A DNA stretch of 64,000 nt from Brevipalpus yothersi (Eukaryota; Arthropoda; Arachnida; Trombidiformes; Tenuipalpidae). Made by a program: the position numbers and the translations under genes. Shown here in pieces: positions 25,847-39,162 of the stretch (position 1 is its first letter; each line of letters opens with the position of its first letter). The stretch is from positions 66,292-130,291 of the forward strand of contig QZCP01000634.1 of assembly GCA_003956705.1 (NCBI GenBank), in the 5' to 3' direction. The notes below the pieces were generated by a model. The model saw nothing but the letters and a program-made list of their open reading frames with translations. It made no database searches and had not been told where the DNA came from.

Positions 25847-27446
25847 ATTGACACTATTGAACAAAAACTTTGTCTAACCTGTTAGTTTACAAATCAATAA
25901 TCAAATATTGTTCAAAATTGATCATTTTGTACATTATATACTCAGGCAAACTCTCCAATCGAATGAGCCCCCGTAATAATTATTTAAATCTTTGGAGCGT
26001 TAATATTTTTCGAACTCAAGTAACGAAAAGAAAGGCAAAAACGAAAAAAAGAGAGTGATCACAGTCTACACCTTCATCAACAAAGTATATACACACAAAA
26101 ACTATTATAAATCAGTCAAAATATTGTCATGTACATATCGATATTGTATTGGGGAGGAAGTTGTTTGTTTGTTGTGCAGCATCAATTTTCGTTCATTATC
26201 AGCTCATGCTTCTTAGCCTGAAAGAGTATTCCGCTTGTATGATTCCATGAAAATGAGTTGAGATTATCAAGCTTTTTTTTTCTTTTTTAACTATTGGACG
26301 AGAATAAGTACGGAAAAAGAAGTGAGAAGTGAAAAAATAAAATCAAAAGGATACAAAGTCAAATCAATTTCATATTCAAAATTGGTAGAAAAGGAGGAAA
26401 AAAGGTGTTCTTCCAAAGTGGAATCGGATTCTTCCAAGTTCGTTATCAGAGGATATGGGAATCGGAATATCCTTCATCTTTCATCGGAAAAAAATCATTA
26501 CCGGTATATTATTGCTTCTTGGTTTCTCAGTTTTTACCTTCGTTCTGGTCCTTTCATGATTATTTGGCTGACTTATTTTCGATCAATATTAGAAATATAT
26601 GTAAAAAAAATCGCTCCATGATCTTAAAATTTCTCCCAAAATGACCAGTTTGACCCACTATTTGAGTGACTGTCAAAAATATGGACAACCAGCTATCAGT
26701 AATTATCAAATAAATGAAAAAATTGTAGCCAATCGATTCAGAAAATTAAAGCAAAATATTGTTTATTTGCATTTCAGTTTGAGTGGAAAAAAAATTCGAG
26801 TCAAGATAAATCAGTTTACTGAAAGGTTCATGACCGAGAGAGAAGAGTATCAAAAGAGAGAGAGGGACAGAGTTGAAATAATAATTACACTCGATTGATG
26901 ATTGATCATGAACCGATTTCGCAATAAAGGCATCTTCAGCAGAATCGAGCATCAAGAATTCGAATGAATTGAATCAATTGAAGGAGAAGATTTTGTTGTT
27001 TTTTTCAAGATCAATCTTGTATCATCGTTTCTTCAATGAGTGTGTTTGCATGCAGATGATGCAAAAATAGTCACTCATTAGTGAATAAAATTAGAAATTG
27101 TTGCCATAAATTGGCAAGAATAATACATCTTGCCGCATGAATCATTCTTATGATATTCATCTCCATCGATCATGCATAAAGGATGCTTTTTGGTCTTCAT
27201 TCATGTTGATGCTGTTGAAAAATGCTATTGAAGCTTGATAGTGAGAAAGAAAGAGAAAGAGAAACAAAACATTGTGTTTGAATGATCTTGATTTGCTTGA
27301 AAACTTAAACTTTCATCGAAGTGTCCATAAGTGTCCACTTTTCCAAGGGAAGGTCAACATTTGATCATTTTGGAACTTATTATTGGGGAAAATGTGTCAT
27401 CTTAGAAGAATTGCTTCTTCTAGGTATCAAAGTATCAAAATATTTA
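25847..27446. other. intergenic region
   Basis: Upstream of the histidine-rich gene. Overlapping frames at 26322-26621, 26405-26644 and 26641-26898 show no domain, no splice partners and no coding bias that I can judge. Nothing else is recognised. Confidence 0.5.
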
Positions 27447-27950
27447 TTAGAATGCCATAACAGTCGGTGTTGTGATTGCTGAAAGTTTTGTCCAAGAGCA
27501 TCTGTTAACTTGACAATTAAGCACTGAGCATTCACTTCGGACAAGATGTTGACCAAAGTGATTTTTGGGATACACTTGAGAGCACAGAACACATATGTTG
27601 AATCCATCTGGTACATTGTTGTTTCGATTGCCTTCGTCGGTGAGAAGAAGATTGGGATGAACGGCGTAGATGGTGGAATCGAAAAGCAATAATTGTTGAT
27701 CGCTGTCTGTTCTTAATTGATAGATAAAATTTTCCATAGACTCTCCCACAGATGCTTGATCTTCATCCAATTCCAATTGATCATCACAGTATTCAAACAT
27801 AATTTCATGGATAGACCATGAGAAATGAGAGCGTATATTAGAACTTTGGTATTGATCATAAATAGCAAGACAGTCAAGACCAAAAATTGTCAAATTCATT
27901 GTAAAAAAAGAAAGTTCAGAAAAGGGCTCAAAGAAAAACATGGGTTGCAA
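27447..27950 (-). CDS. hypothetical protein with a Cys/His cluster
   Basis: I do not recognise this gene. A single open frame of 167 codons has a balanced, non-repetitive composition, unlike most frames nearby. Translation may start at codon 1 or at Met18, which follows a pyrimidine-rich stretch. Near the C terminus CVLCSQVYPKNHFGQHLVRS followed by EC has a C-x2-C-x7-H-x3-H-x5-C spacing that could bind one zinc ion. The TAA stop overlaps an AATAAA signal (27448-27443), as in IBA57 and YJU2, which supports a real 3' end. It may be an intronless gene or the last exon of a longer one. Confidence 0.4.
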   Translation of the reverse strand: MQPMFFFEPFSELSFFTMNLTIFGLDCLAIYDQYQSSNIRSHFSWSIHEIMFEYCDDQLELDEDQASVGESMENFIYQLRTDSDQQLLLFDSTIYAVHPNLLLTDEGNRNNNVPDGFNICVLCSQVYPKNHFGQHLVRSECSVLNCQVNRCSWTKLSAITTPTVMAF

Positions 27951-29208
27951 TCGAGAGAAGCTTTTTTGACTTGATCACACGAAACTTATTGCCTCTTTCT
28001 TTCTTTCTTTCTCTCCTCTTCCCTCCTCCTCTCTCCTCTCTCCTTTCCTCTTCTCTCTGATCTTCAATATGGCTTTCTTGGTCGTAAAATTCCAAGAAGT
28101 CATAAAATGTCCCAGGACAGCTTAAGGGTAAGTAAGCTTACTGGCTTACTGGCAAACGGTTGGAGTGAAACTGTTTGACCAGCCTAAGAACGGCAGTTCG
28201 ATCTGTGTTTCCGGTTGCTATGAGAGTTGGAAGCTCAAATCTTTTTGATTTGAAAATTACTTCACACTGAGACAGTATCTGTGAATCGTGGTGATAAAAA
28301 GTGATTCAATTTATTCGACTAACTCATCAGATTTCACGTGCTCATCTTTTTATGCTGCACATGCTGATCGAGAGGGATTAAAGAGGAGCCTCTTCCTTCA
28401 GGGTACCGATTCTTAGTATTTTCAAAAAAAAGATGTTGATTGATTTTTTAATTCATGATATTTCTTCCTTGTATAATTCACCTCTTTATGGCCATACTTT
28501 TTGTATCAGTAGGAAAGTGAGTGTCCTGGCGAAACAATTCTTGATGGGATTTCAGCTAAACATTTCTAAAGCTCTGAACTTTTGCGATCATGTTCAAGCG
28601 ATCTAAAGCGGTGTGAGGTTTCACTAATCGTTTTTGTAATTGATTGATATTGATAATTGATATATCCACAGAGACAATAGATCAGATTTCAGATAGATAT
28701 CTTGTGTTATCTCTAAATCCTGAAACATATTCGTTTGATATGTGTGTACGCAATGAGTGAACGTTTCGTGACCTACTTGAGGCGATTTTTGGGTTTTACC
28801 CTAAAGGACAAGATCCCTGTTTACACTTATTTTCACTTTTTTTTAATTTTATTACAGATGTAGATTGTGAAACCTCTTTCTTTTTCTAATGTCAGATAGA
28901 GTGAAAGTAGAAGGAAAAATTTGAATAATATTCACCTCACTTTCACCTGAAATGCCACTCAACATTCATTTTGGAACAATTCATAATCTGATCAGAATTT
29001 TATCATAAGATTCAATGTCTACATTTCGATTGCTGCGAAAGTTTTGAAATAATTTTACCAAATCAACACTTCAATAAAAAAAATCATACAAACGATCAAA
29101 TCGTTTATTCAATTGAAAATAGACTTATTTTCACATCCACAATGGAATTTGACAATATGAATTCCAAACATCAGTTCTCAAGATGATGTATTCCCTGTAA
29201 ATTATCTA
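27951..29208. other. intergenic region
   Basis: It contains a CT/TCC-rich stretch at about 27990-28060 and the polyadenylation signal of the ABC transporter (TTTATT at 29104-29109, AATAAA on the minus strand). No exon was found. Confidence 0.5.
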
Positions 29209-31350
29209 TTAAAAAACTAGCCTAGTTAATATAGTGGTACAAGTGTAAAATCCAAACACATGGATCAATGAATTTTGGACTATCGTATCACTCAGTGTAC
29301 AACCCTTGACCATAATTCGAATAGCACCTCTGATCACTTCTGGATATGGGAAAAAGTATTTAAAGGTACGCATAAAGTAAGGTAAACCTTCGATAGGCCA
29401 CAATATTCCACAAGTTGCCAGACCAACCATACAGTAGGCAACCGCAAGCATAAAAGTGAACATTTGATCAAATTTAAGTATTGCAAACAAAAATGACACT
29501 GGAATTGCGGATAGAATGTTGATAAAATAGAATGATAACAGTAGTACAAATGATCCTCGACATGGTGCTTCAAGATGATACAATGCAATATACCACAAAG
29601 GTGCACAGGTTAACAGAGGAATCATACTGTTGGTTATGAAATGGCTTAGCAGAATGTGTGTCGGTCCAGCACCGGCAGCATATGTACGCTCGAGAACGGA
29701 ATCTTTACGATCACGAATTAATGAATATATTGATAGTAGGAAACAGGTGACATGTCCTATGTAAAATATGGCCACTGGCATGAAGAATGTTTTCGAACCA
29801 GTAGCATCATTAGGATCAACGAGATCATATATTGGATCTGATTCGGTTATTGGCCACACTGCTAGAGCTGGATTCATGCTTGCATTGGCCATCATCATCG
29901 GTCCAGCAGTTCGAATTGCTCGTGTTAAGCATAGTTCAACAATTTGATAGCCAATTTTTTCGTATGCATCACCCACAAAGTGTACCCGAGAGCCTCGTAT
30001 GTAGTCAAGCTTTTCCGTTTCCGGTGGTTCTCGAAAATAATATTTTAACGGTGCATAATAGGAAAATCTTTTCGGAAAATGTATAAAGCCATGTATCTGT
30101 TTAGCTTCGGCTGCTTTGTAGGCGGATTCCATATCAGTGTACGGGACAAGTTTGATTATATCACGATTGATTAGATCGATCACAATTTGAGTTAAATGTG
30201 GAGGATTTTCCTCATTAAACACACCAATTTTCATGTGTTTCGGGGTGACACCGTATATTGAGGCGTACAGAAAGACAAGATACGCTATTATACCCGATGC
30301 ACCGATGATGTACCATCGTAATTTACAAAAACGTAGAAAAACACGTGAAAATACCGCATAAAATAGGTATAATTGAACTTCCAGCTGTTTACGGCTTATT
30401 GATGAGAAAAATTGTCGATATTTACTATTCCTATCACTAGAATCATGTGATGATGGTGACCGATACTGGTCACTCTCATAACTATTGTCAGATGATGTTG
30501 ATGGACGATGCTGGTGATGATAATCACTGATCATCGATAATGGTGATGATGATGATACATCTTTGGTCATATTGACCATCGGCTTAAATGGATTCACTTT
30601 CTCACGACACAGTATGGCAAAAGTTTCCTCCAAACTTTTCACACGATAGTGTTTCAATATTGTTTCCGGTGATGCTTGGGCAATCACTTGACCCTTTCTC
30701 ATGAAACCAATTAAATCAGTCCGACGAGCTTCTTCCACATAATGTGTTGTGATGATCACTGTGGTCCGCTTTTCCTTGACCATTTTAAATATTATTTTCC
30801 ACATATTTTCACGCACAATAGGATCACAGCCAACCGTCGGCTCATCCAGTATCACCAATCGAGGCTCATGAATCAATGAGCACACAAATGATACTCGACG
30901 CTTTTGACCACCACTTAGGCTTCCAATCAGCCGGGTTGCCGGTGGTAGGCTAAGATTACGAATTAAATCACTCAAATTTTCTTCTGCTCTCTCCTGGGTC
31001 ACACGATACAATCGGGCATAATAGTGGACTGCTTCGCGTATAGTGAAATCATTGTCCAACGATATTTCCTGGGGCATATAGCCCAACCGGACACCAGGTA
31101 TTCCCAGTGATACATCGCCCGGTTGCTTGCCAAACAGTCGTATTGTTCCGGTTGCTGGACGAAGGAATCCAGTTAAACATCGTAAAAATGTTGTCTTACC
31201 ACAGCCAGAAGGACCGATCAAACAGTAGACACATCCTTGGGGTATGTGGATGGTTAAACTGTTTAAGGCCAAAAATAGGCGCTCTTTTTTAGCATAAGTT
31301 AAAAAAAGTTTATCAGCAACTACTGCTGCTACATTCGTATCGATGTCCAT
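29209..31350 (-). CDS. ABC half transporter, ABCH/ABCG-like, intronless
   Basis: One uninterrupted frame of 713 residues. The nucleotide-binding domain comes first: Walker A GPSGCGKTT at 46-54, Q-loop YMPQE at 91-95, signature SLSGGQKRR at 144-152, Walker B LVILDEP at 165-171, D-loop GCDP, and H-loop His203. A Ser/His-rich linker (about 265-310) is followed by one membrane segment (WYIIGASGIIAYLVFLYASI), a large extracytoplasmic loop, then a cluster of about five membrane segments near the C terminus (ABC2 type). NBD-first order with a membrane span before a large loop fits the arthropod ABCH subfamily, often annotated ABCG23-like, which moves lipids in cuticle barriers or exports xenobiotics; the substrate cannot be read from sequence. 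Lack of introns is unusual here, where every other identified gene is spliced. AATAAA lies about 100 bp past the stop. Confidence 0.9.
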   Translation of the reverse strand: MDIDTNVAAVVADKLFLTYAKKERLFLALNSLTIHIPQGCVYCLIGPSGCGKTTFLRCLTGFLRPATGTIRLFGKQPGDVSLGIPGVRLGYMPQEISLDNDFTIREAVHYYARLYRVTQERAEENLSDLIRNLSLPPATRLIGSLSGGQKRRVSFVCSLIHEPRLVILDEPTVGCDPIVRENMWKIIFKMVKEKRTTVIITTHYVEEARRTDLIGFMRKGQVIAQASPETILKHYRVKSLEETFAILCREKVNPFKPMVNMTKDVSSSSPLSMISDYHHQHRPSTSSDNSYESDQYRSPSSHDSSDRNSKYRQFFSSISRKQLEVQLYLFYAVFSRVFLRFCKLRWYIIGASGIIAYLVFLYASIYGVTPKHMKIGVFNEENPPHLTQIVIDLINRDIIKLVPYTDMESAYKAAEAKQIHGFIHFPKRFSYYAPLKYYFREPPETEKLDYIRGSRVHFVGDAYEKIGYQIVELCLTRAIRTAGPMMMANASMNPALAVWPITESDPIYDLVDPNDATGSKTFFMPVAIFYIGHVTCFLLSIYSLIRDRKDSVLERTYAAGAGPTHILLSHFITNSMIPLLTCAPLWYIALYHLEAPCRGSFVLLLSFYFINILSAIPVSFLFAILKFDQMFTFMLAVAYCMVGLATCGILWPIEGLPYFMRTFKYFFPYPEVIRGAIRIMVKGCTLSDTIVQNSLIHVFGFYTCTTILTRLVF

Positions 31351-32453
31351 CTTTGATTTTTACCCGAAAAAAATAAATTTTAACGGTATTGATCACGATG
31401 AATAAAAGAGCTGCATCAACTGTGTTACCTGATGGTCAAGTGTTTTGATGAGAATTTTAGGGAGAAGAAAAAGTTACAAGTTAACAGAATTGAAATTTTT
31501 TTTGACCAAGGAGAGGCGAAAATCCTTTGGAATGTGATGATAAATATTCATATAGAGGACACATAGAATGGAGTACAGTGATGAATGATGAAGGAAGCAA
31601 CTTATCACATGGACACAGTTGACACTGGTGTGTACATGGTGGTGGTAGTGATGATGATCATCTAACACATAGTTTGTGGTTTAAATTCTTGTGATGATCG
31701 AAGAAAAATTTTTCTCTCTTTCCAACACTTGTCCTTATGATTGGATTGGTCCTTGTGGCTATTGCCTGGGACAAGAACAATAAGTACTTGAGAGAAAAGA
31801 CACAAGATGGATGGATGGATGGATAGGTATACACGTACAAAGACACAGGGTTAAATTGGTTAGAAAACCCTGTCACAATGATTCCCTTTAATTTTTTCTT
31901 TGCTTGGTTGGTTGAAAAAAAAGTACACACATAACAACCGACCAAAAAGTAGCGAAAAGGTGTCAGTGGGCACTCATGATAGAGTGTATGTATAAAAATG
32001 TTGATAAAGAGAAAGGTTATTGATGAAAAGGAAATTCTATCTTTCTCTCACTTTCTCAGGTCTTGTAAACTTTCTTCGATCACTTGTTTCTTTCTCTCTC
32101 TTTCACTCTCTTAACCACTCATTTTTCTCTCTTTCTATCTCTTAGCCACAAAAAAGAACCGTTACACAACATATACACCATGATACGAATCATTTGACAT
32201 TCATTTTTGAGGTTTGCATTTTTCAGTTTGTCCTTTCCTTACTTGAAGGGAATCTAGCCATTCGGGGATGATTATCGAATAAATATTTTTCCCCTTTCGT
32301 AACGTTAACAGTACAGTTAACTGTTTAGAACTTTTCGATTACTGCTGCTCCTGTAAGCCATCGCTTCAAGCTTTTCAGCCTTCAAGTCCATCTCTCTCTT
32401 TCTCTCTCTTTCTCTCTCTTGAAACTTTTTCTTCCTCTATCACTTTTGATTTT

Positions 32454-32490
<37 letters not shown>

Positions 32491-34226
32491 GTCAGTCCAC
32501 TATTAAGCATGTATTCCCAAATCGATGACCTATCAAGTTCGAAAAGCTGCGAATTATAATTATATATAATCGAAAGGAGAAATCTTTTTCTGATCATCGT
32601 ACGTTCAATTGATCTAGTGGATCAATGTGCGTAATGACCTGTTTATTTTTACTTTCACGATTAAGACAAACTTTTTTTGAGACCGACAATCAAGTACCAT
32701 CCAGTTGTCTAGTGAGAAGATTTAAGAATGATAATTAATTCTTTATCGAGAGTCATTTCACTTGAGTTTCATGGGTTTACTATGATTTTTTGAGAGATTT
32801 TATGCCTATTCACAAGCCTATTTGGATAGAATTCAGCCCTCTTGAAATAATTTTAATCGATTTTGGCTATCATCATTAGCCAAATTCTTCTAGATAAATC
32901 ATAGCCTTCAGTTGAATACACATATACATATATTTTGCATATATTATTCAAATGAATATTCATCGGGCTTCAATTGCAACTTCAACTAATAGTGCAAATA
33001 TTTCATTAACTTTTGTTTGTTTTCTTTTTACCTCAATACTTCATTGAATATCTCAATAACTTCTCTAAATTTCATTACTCCAATCGATTGGTTCGTTTCA
33101 ATCAGATCACATGGTAACTAACACCATTCTGGATTGATAAATGTTTGCCGACTGTATACTCTTTGTTTTTCGAATGTCAAAGGAAAAATCTGCTCCCTGC
33201 CAATCAAGTATCAATCAAGGATCTAAAAGTATTGCTAATTGAAAGAGGATTTTGAGGAAGGATCTGAGTTCATGGGGAAAAGTGAAACAAAAAATTGAAA
33301 ATCAAGATACACTCATTTGACAAGGTATCAAACACCTTTTGATCTTATTTCTCTATATGTATACAGGTACATGTACATGTATATCTGCGTGTACTGTTCT
33401 CATTTTCATCCAAGAAACTGATCATGATAGACACCGTTGTTCAAAAGTTAGAATCCATTTTCTCATGGAGATATGTGATAAAAAAGGTCCTTAAACTAAG
33501 TGAAATTGATTATTTCTGCTCTTCATTTATTTGCACTGAGATTTTGTTAAGTGATCATGAATCCTATTAGAAGTTTTCAATTTGAAATATATTTCTATCT
33601 TCATCTTTGATTTTTTGTGGATTCAAGAATGGTGAAAATGATTGACATCTACGAATAAGAGTCCAATGATGATGATTTCAAAGTATAGATGTTATGATGG
33701 GTCAATATTTTAAGAAAATGATGATATGTTTGTGGAAAAAAAAGAATTTTTAACCACTAATTAAACGGTGAATAGAGCAAATCTTTTTTTTCACTATTTT
33801 AACCTAAAAAAAGTGAAACTTTTTCTTACCAGTCGACTTTTCATCTTGGCCATTTAATACAACAGCTAATGAACAAATTGAAGGACCATTGATTATAATA
33901 TGTGATCCAGGCTAACAGGACATGGAATCATCATTATTTCTAGGCTTGTGATTGTAAATTGTAAATTGTATCATGGAGCTTCCAGCTCACTCATCATCTG
34001 ATTGTGATTCATAATCGTCTGCTAAGCCTAGAATCCGATACAAGATCATATCAATACTATCACTTTAAGTAGATTAATTGTCAGACATACTCGATCGTTT
34101 CGATCATCATCATGTCCGATGAATAATTAAATTGATAATAAGGATTCATTTCTATCTTCTCTCTCTCCCTCTTTCTCACTGGTCATTTCCACGAATTTGG
34201 GTCACTAAAAAGTTGAAGACACAATC

Positions 34227-34229
<3 letters not shown>

Positions 34230-34283
<54 letters not shown>
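34230..34283. repeat. (GA)n microsatellite
   Basis: Perfect GA repeat of about 27 units. Confidence 0.95.
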
Positions 34284-34287
<4 letters not shown>

Positions 34288-35463
34288 AACGGGAATATAT
34301 GTACTTGCACAGTCAGTAACCGAAAAGACCGGTAAAATAAATGGATATGAGAGGAGAAAAGTCGATTTGATGAAATGACGACGAGGAAGTCCGATGAAAT
34401 GCATTCTATCAGCATACTGAGTGGCCTCTCTCTTTCTTTCTTTCTTTCTCTCTCTCTCTCTCTCTTTCTATTTACTCGGATATCGGCCACCTAAAGTCAT
34501 TTTGTGTGCGATCAGGTCAGACAGAATTGTGATACGTTGAGGTACACTATGATGATGATACAAGTGATATATAATGATTTGTGTACGATATCAGATTTTA
34601 GTGTTTGTACTTGAATATATGGTGAATTCAAGAACCTTGTAAGCCAGACACTAACTCGTGAATCACGAGCCATTATCATTATCACTATTATAATATAAAT
34701 TATTTGCCCGACTCATCTTGGTATGTTATTGATCCAACTTTGTTCCACTCCAGACGATTAAACAAGCGCGAATTTGGAGGATAAAAACTTGTAACGATAA
34801 TTATCATGGATCATCTCCATGATCATTGCCACCAAGTAACACACATAAGGAATATCTTTGATTCACAAATCATGATAACGAACACTCCTTAGATGAAAAT
34901 ATTTTTTATCATAAAATGTAATATAATACTCAACCTTATTCAATTTATAGCTAGCTGGAATCAAAAAATCGAAAGTGGCGAAATTCTCAGATACTTATCA
35001 AGGAATTTGAATGCATTTTGGAACCAGGCATGATCCTTTGAGGAGCTCTGTTGAGTCCATATATCTTAGCAAATATTTTCGAGAAATTAAGAGAATCAAA
35101 ACAACAAAAAATGATATAATGCTTGTGAAATAATGTATTTTACAATCATTCTTGATGACCATTAAAACGCTCAACAAAATTTCAATTGGGCTATTCTAAT
35201 GGTAGATATTTTCATTACTTTTTTATTAAAAATATGAGCCACCCATTCATTGAATGAGGGATTCACTTTTACCGAGTAAATTAGAGACTTATAGTGGCTA
35301 TAATGAAACAAGATTGCCTCTCTATCTCCTCTTCTTCACACATATTATATTATACATGTATATAAATATAAGAACCTGAGAACGTCGCCCGTAAAAATGG
35401 TTCCGTTCCGATCCTCCTTTTCAGCCTCCATCCGATTGATACATTCATTCACACAAATATGTT

Positions 35464-35465
<2 letters not shown>

Positions 35466-35503
<38 letters not shown>
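35466..35503. repeat. (CA)n microsatellite
   Basis: Perfect CA repeat of about 19 units, the longest CA tract in the window. Confidence 0.95.
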
Positions 35504-35509
<6 letters not shown>

Positions 35510-35780
35510 GCATACATTCTGATACATATATATGTTTAACACACACACAACAGCATGCATAAAATAAGCATGTCTATCGAGTTTATCATTTTTAACCATT
35601 TTCGCATTGATAATGATGAGCTCTCTCATCTCTCATCCCTCATCTCTCCTCTCACTCTCATCTTTATTTCATTCTCGATTTCGATTCTCCTCTCTCTCTC
35701 TCTCTCTCTTCTTATTCATTTTTCAGGTGCCCACGAACACAAAATTTACACTCCCAAATCTACCCAAATTTTCGGTTCTC

Positions 35781-35784
<4 letters not shown>

Positions 35785-35822
<38 letters not shown>
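35785..35822. repeat. (CT)n microsatellite
   Basis: Perfect CT repeat of about 19 units. Confidence 0.93.
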
Positions 35823-35827
<5 letters not shown>

Positions 35828-37026
35828 CATACTCTCTTGTCTCACTTATCCTCTTATATCATCTCTCTCTCTCTCTTTTATGTAATGTCTGCTCTTCCGC
35901 TCTCTTTCATCTTCTTGCTGAGCGACTATCTCCCTCTCTTTTAGTTATCCATCTTCCTCCAGTCAGGTTAGTACAGGTATGAGAGAGAGAGAAGATTATT
36001 ACTCTACTTTTTTGTACGCGAACGAATTCAACGAACACAGTTTCTTTTTTAATGAAACAGCTTGCATGTGAGAGTAAGTGAGTAAGGTAAGAACGTTGAT
36101 CGAAAATACATTTTGCATTCGAGCAACAGTAACCAAGAAAGAAAGAGAGAGAGAGAGAGAAAGAAAAAAAAGTTTTACATCGATCTTCAATATCGATAAA
36201 TTTGATATTATTATATTTCGATTTTAAAGCCATTTCAGTGTGATTATCAAAGTGACTCCACTTTTTTAGTTCGACTGTCCGGTTGTCGTAGTCATCGTTG
36301 TTTTTGTTTTCGTTTTTGTTGTTACTGTTGTTGCTGAACCAAACAACGTGGGACATCAATATCATTTGGAATATATATAAATATATTTTATTTTCGGGTG
36401 TTCATGTGTGTGTATGCATGTGCATTTTTGCAGCACGTTTTCTGATCTGTATGCAGATCAATTGCAAGATTTAAATCAAGCGAATTGGTTACCCAAATAA
36501 AACCTTTTTTCCCACTGTTGATGATAAATTATGATTTTAATTCGAATTTAGATTATAAAAATTTTTTCTTCTTCTCATCGCATCACAAAAAAACGGATTC
36601 TTCCGCTCTCTTTCTCTCTCTTCCTTCCTCCAATCTCCTTCTACTTTCAATCACCATCAATTCAGCTGAATATTCTCTATCAGATCATCATCGTCTGATC
36701 GGAATAGTGTCCGGTGTACATGTGCTTACGGTGAAAACTTTTACGAAAACATCTTTTGAAACTTTTGGAACTTTACAATCAGTATAAGTGAACTATTATT
36801 TGTTGGAAGTATTGTTGTCCACATCATAATATCATCACATGTCATTTTTTGGATTATTATTCATGAACAATAATCATCGGTGATAATATTTACCGTTGAA
36901 TTGATTCAACCGATTATGGTCAAATTGGTGTTACTAGTTTGACAAAGGATTTTTGTTCATACCAACGCTTCAAGCAAGAATTGTTTCATCGATAGTACAG
37001 GAAAGTATTATTCCAATATATCGAAC

Positions 37027-39129
37027 ATGATATCATTTCAGAATAATACTGATAATATCTCAAAGACATTATCCTATCGAACATGCAAACAATTGACAAG
37101 TGTCAATCTGTGTATTATCACTCTAGTCTCACTTGTGACCATAAGCAGTTTCCTTGTGACATCAGTTGATTGTGATGTATTCTCTTCAACTGCTCATCTT
37201 CGTAGTCTCATGTACTTAGAACGACATTTGATTCACACATTAAACGATTATGTGAAGCAAGTTCAACGGAAACTTGGTGAAGTTAAAAAGTAAGTGAAGC
37301 TTTTCATCCTCCTCTTTTCCACCTCCTCTTCCACCTTCCATCTTCTCTCTCTCTCTCTCTCTCTCCTCATCTTCATCCATCTCGTTCTTCACCATTTTTC
37401 AACATCATCTTCTTCACCTTCTTTTGAGCATATTTTTTCCTCTCCTCTCCTCACCTTACTTTTTTTTATTCCTCTTCTTCTTCTTTTTCTTCTCCTCTAC
37501 TTCTTTCTCCTCCAATTCATTTACACTTAATGAGAAATCAATTGACTATTTTACCGAAAATATTGAACACAACAACATCCAGAAGAGAGAATACCGAATG
37601 CTCAAGATAGATAGAAAGCCTTCCATGTGCAAACTATTCCACCTTAAAATTAATGCCCTCTCTCTTATACCATTCAACTATTCTATCTAACAAATTTATC
37701 GTTTCACATTATCGTCCAATTTTGTTCATTCCAACATGAACCATATTTTGTGGTCAAAATTCGCACACATTTACACCCATACTAACGACCCTTCTTTACT
37801 CCTCCTCCTCCCCCATTCAAGTCAATAACAACAATAACAGGAACCACATTCTTAAATTATTGAATTTTCTTTTGTTCTTTCATCACTGACCCTTGTCCAT
37901 TTCTCTTGATCTTTCTTTCTCTCCTTTTCCACACACACACAAACCATTCTAGATATGTGGACGAATTCACTCGAACTGCTGGCCGGCCAGAGTATCGTGG
38001 ACGAGATGAGAGTGATGCGATAATCGGCAATCCAATTCAAGCATTTCAATTGGTCAAGCGATTGACCGTCGATTGGAGCGATCTACAAAAAACACTCAGT
38101 GATGATGGCTGGGACAGTAAGTTTTTATTGATATTCAGTCAACCAGATTGCAAGTGAACGTGAATATGTGTGTGTGTGTGTCTCATTTTCATTCTTCATC
38201 TTGCCTTCTTCTTCTTCTTCATCATCAAAAGAATGGACAAACTTTTCCATTCTTCATTCGCTGAAATATGCATCTCTCTACTCTCTCCGGTTGAATAGTT
38301 AACTCAGAACAAACGGCTTGAAGATGAGTATCTCGATTATGTGATGATTGAAGAAAATGATGAGAAGAGAAAGAGAAAGATGAAATAGTTAGACCATCTT
38401 TACAAACACATTGTAGTGACCTGATGCACTTCTTTCCAAACGAGGTCTTCTCATTCACTGACTGCAAATTATCATTTTTCTCAACCTCCTCAACCTCCTC
38501 TTCCTCCTACTATCAACATCTTACTCTTTTTTTCACTCTCACATGTCCAATTTGCTTATGAATACGATTACCGTTATCATTCACCATTATCAGTGTCAAG
38601 AGAGGGAGAGAAAGTTCCACTTCCTATCACATATTACCAGAGCGGTCGCATGTCTATATCATGGAAATGATTTCCATTCCATTCGAATTAACCGAAAGTG
38701 ACATGTTTCCATTTCATATATCGAATTGTCGTGCAATTGGATGCACTTGTTGTGTAAATCTAATTGAGTTATGAGAAAGAGGTGGATGGATCAAATTTCC
38801 CTTTTTTCGGAGATCAATTGAAAGTGATGTCGCTTTTCTTTGTTCATCGGATGTCCGGTCAAAGTGATAATCATCATCTTCACGCATCATTTGTTCAACT
38901 GTGTCTAGGCATATGCACACATTCATCTATACCAACACATCATTCAGCTGAGCTATGATATGATGAAAAACACAATTATTGAGTGTGTATATGTGTGTCT
39001 GTAAATATATTGTTCAATCATTCGTCATCGTCGCATTCGTCTGAAGAATGTGTTTGATAAAATATAATTCAAAATAATTCGACTGGTATGGTGACTACAG
39101 CTGAATATGATTCAAAAGTAACATAAAGA

Positions 39130-39162
<33 letters not shown>

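Larger units (their letters stand above)
31351..37026. other. gene-poor region with microsatellites
   Basis: No exon is supported. It holds CT and GA tracts (32455-32486, 34230-34283, 35785-35822), a CA tract (35466-35503), short GATG repeats near 31808 and 33660, and a TATATATAAATATATTTTA stretch near 36372 that could belong to the promoter of the first prolyl hydroxylase gene. Confidence 0.55.

Noticed and set aside
26322..26898. Three overlapping plus-strand frames
   Set aside because: Different frames overlap with no coding preference visible, no domain and no splice structure.
28180..28215. Second T-loop-like GTTCGATC element
   Set aside because: Only a 3-bp stem forms and no cloverleaf is possible.
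29832..30086. 84-codon plus-strand frame
   Set aside because: Antisense to the ABC transporter coding frame.
35907..36365. 152-codon minus-strand frame
   Set aside because: Asn/Ser-rich and partly from GA tract sequence; no domain or splice context, and it lies in the upstream region of P4H copy 1.
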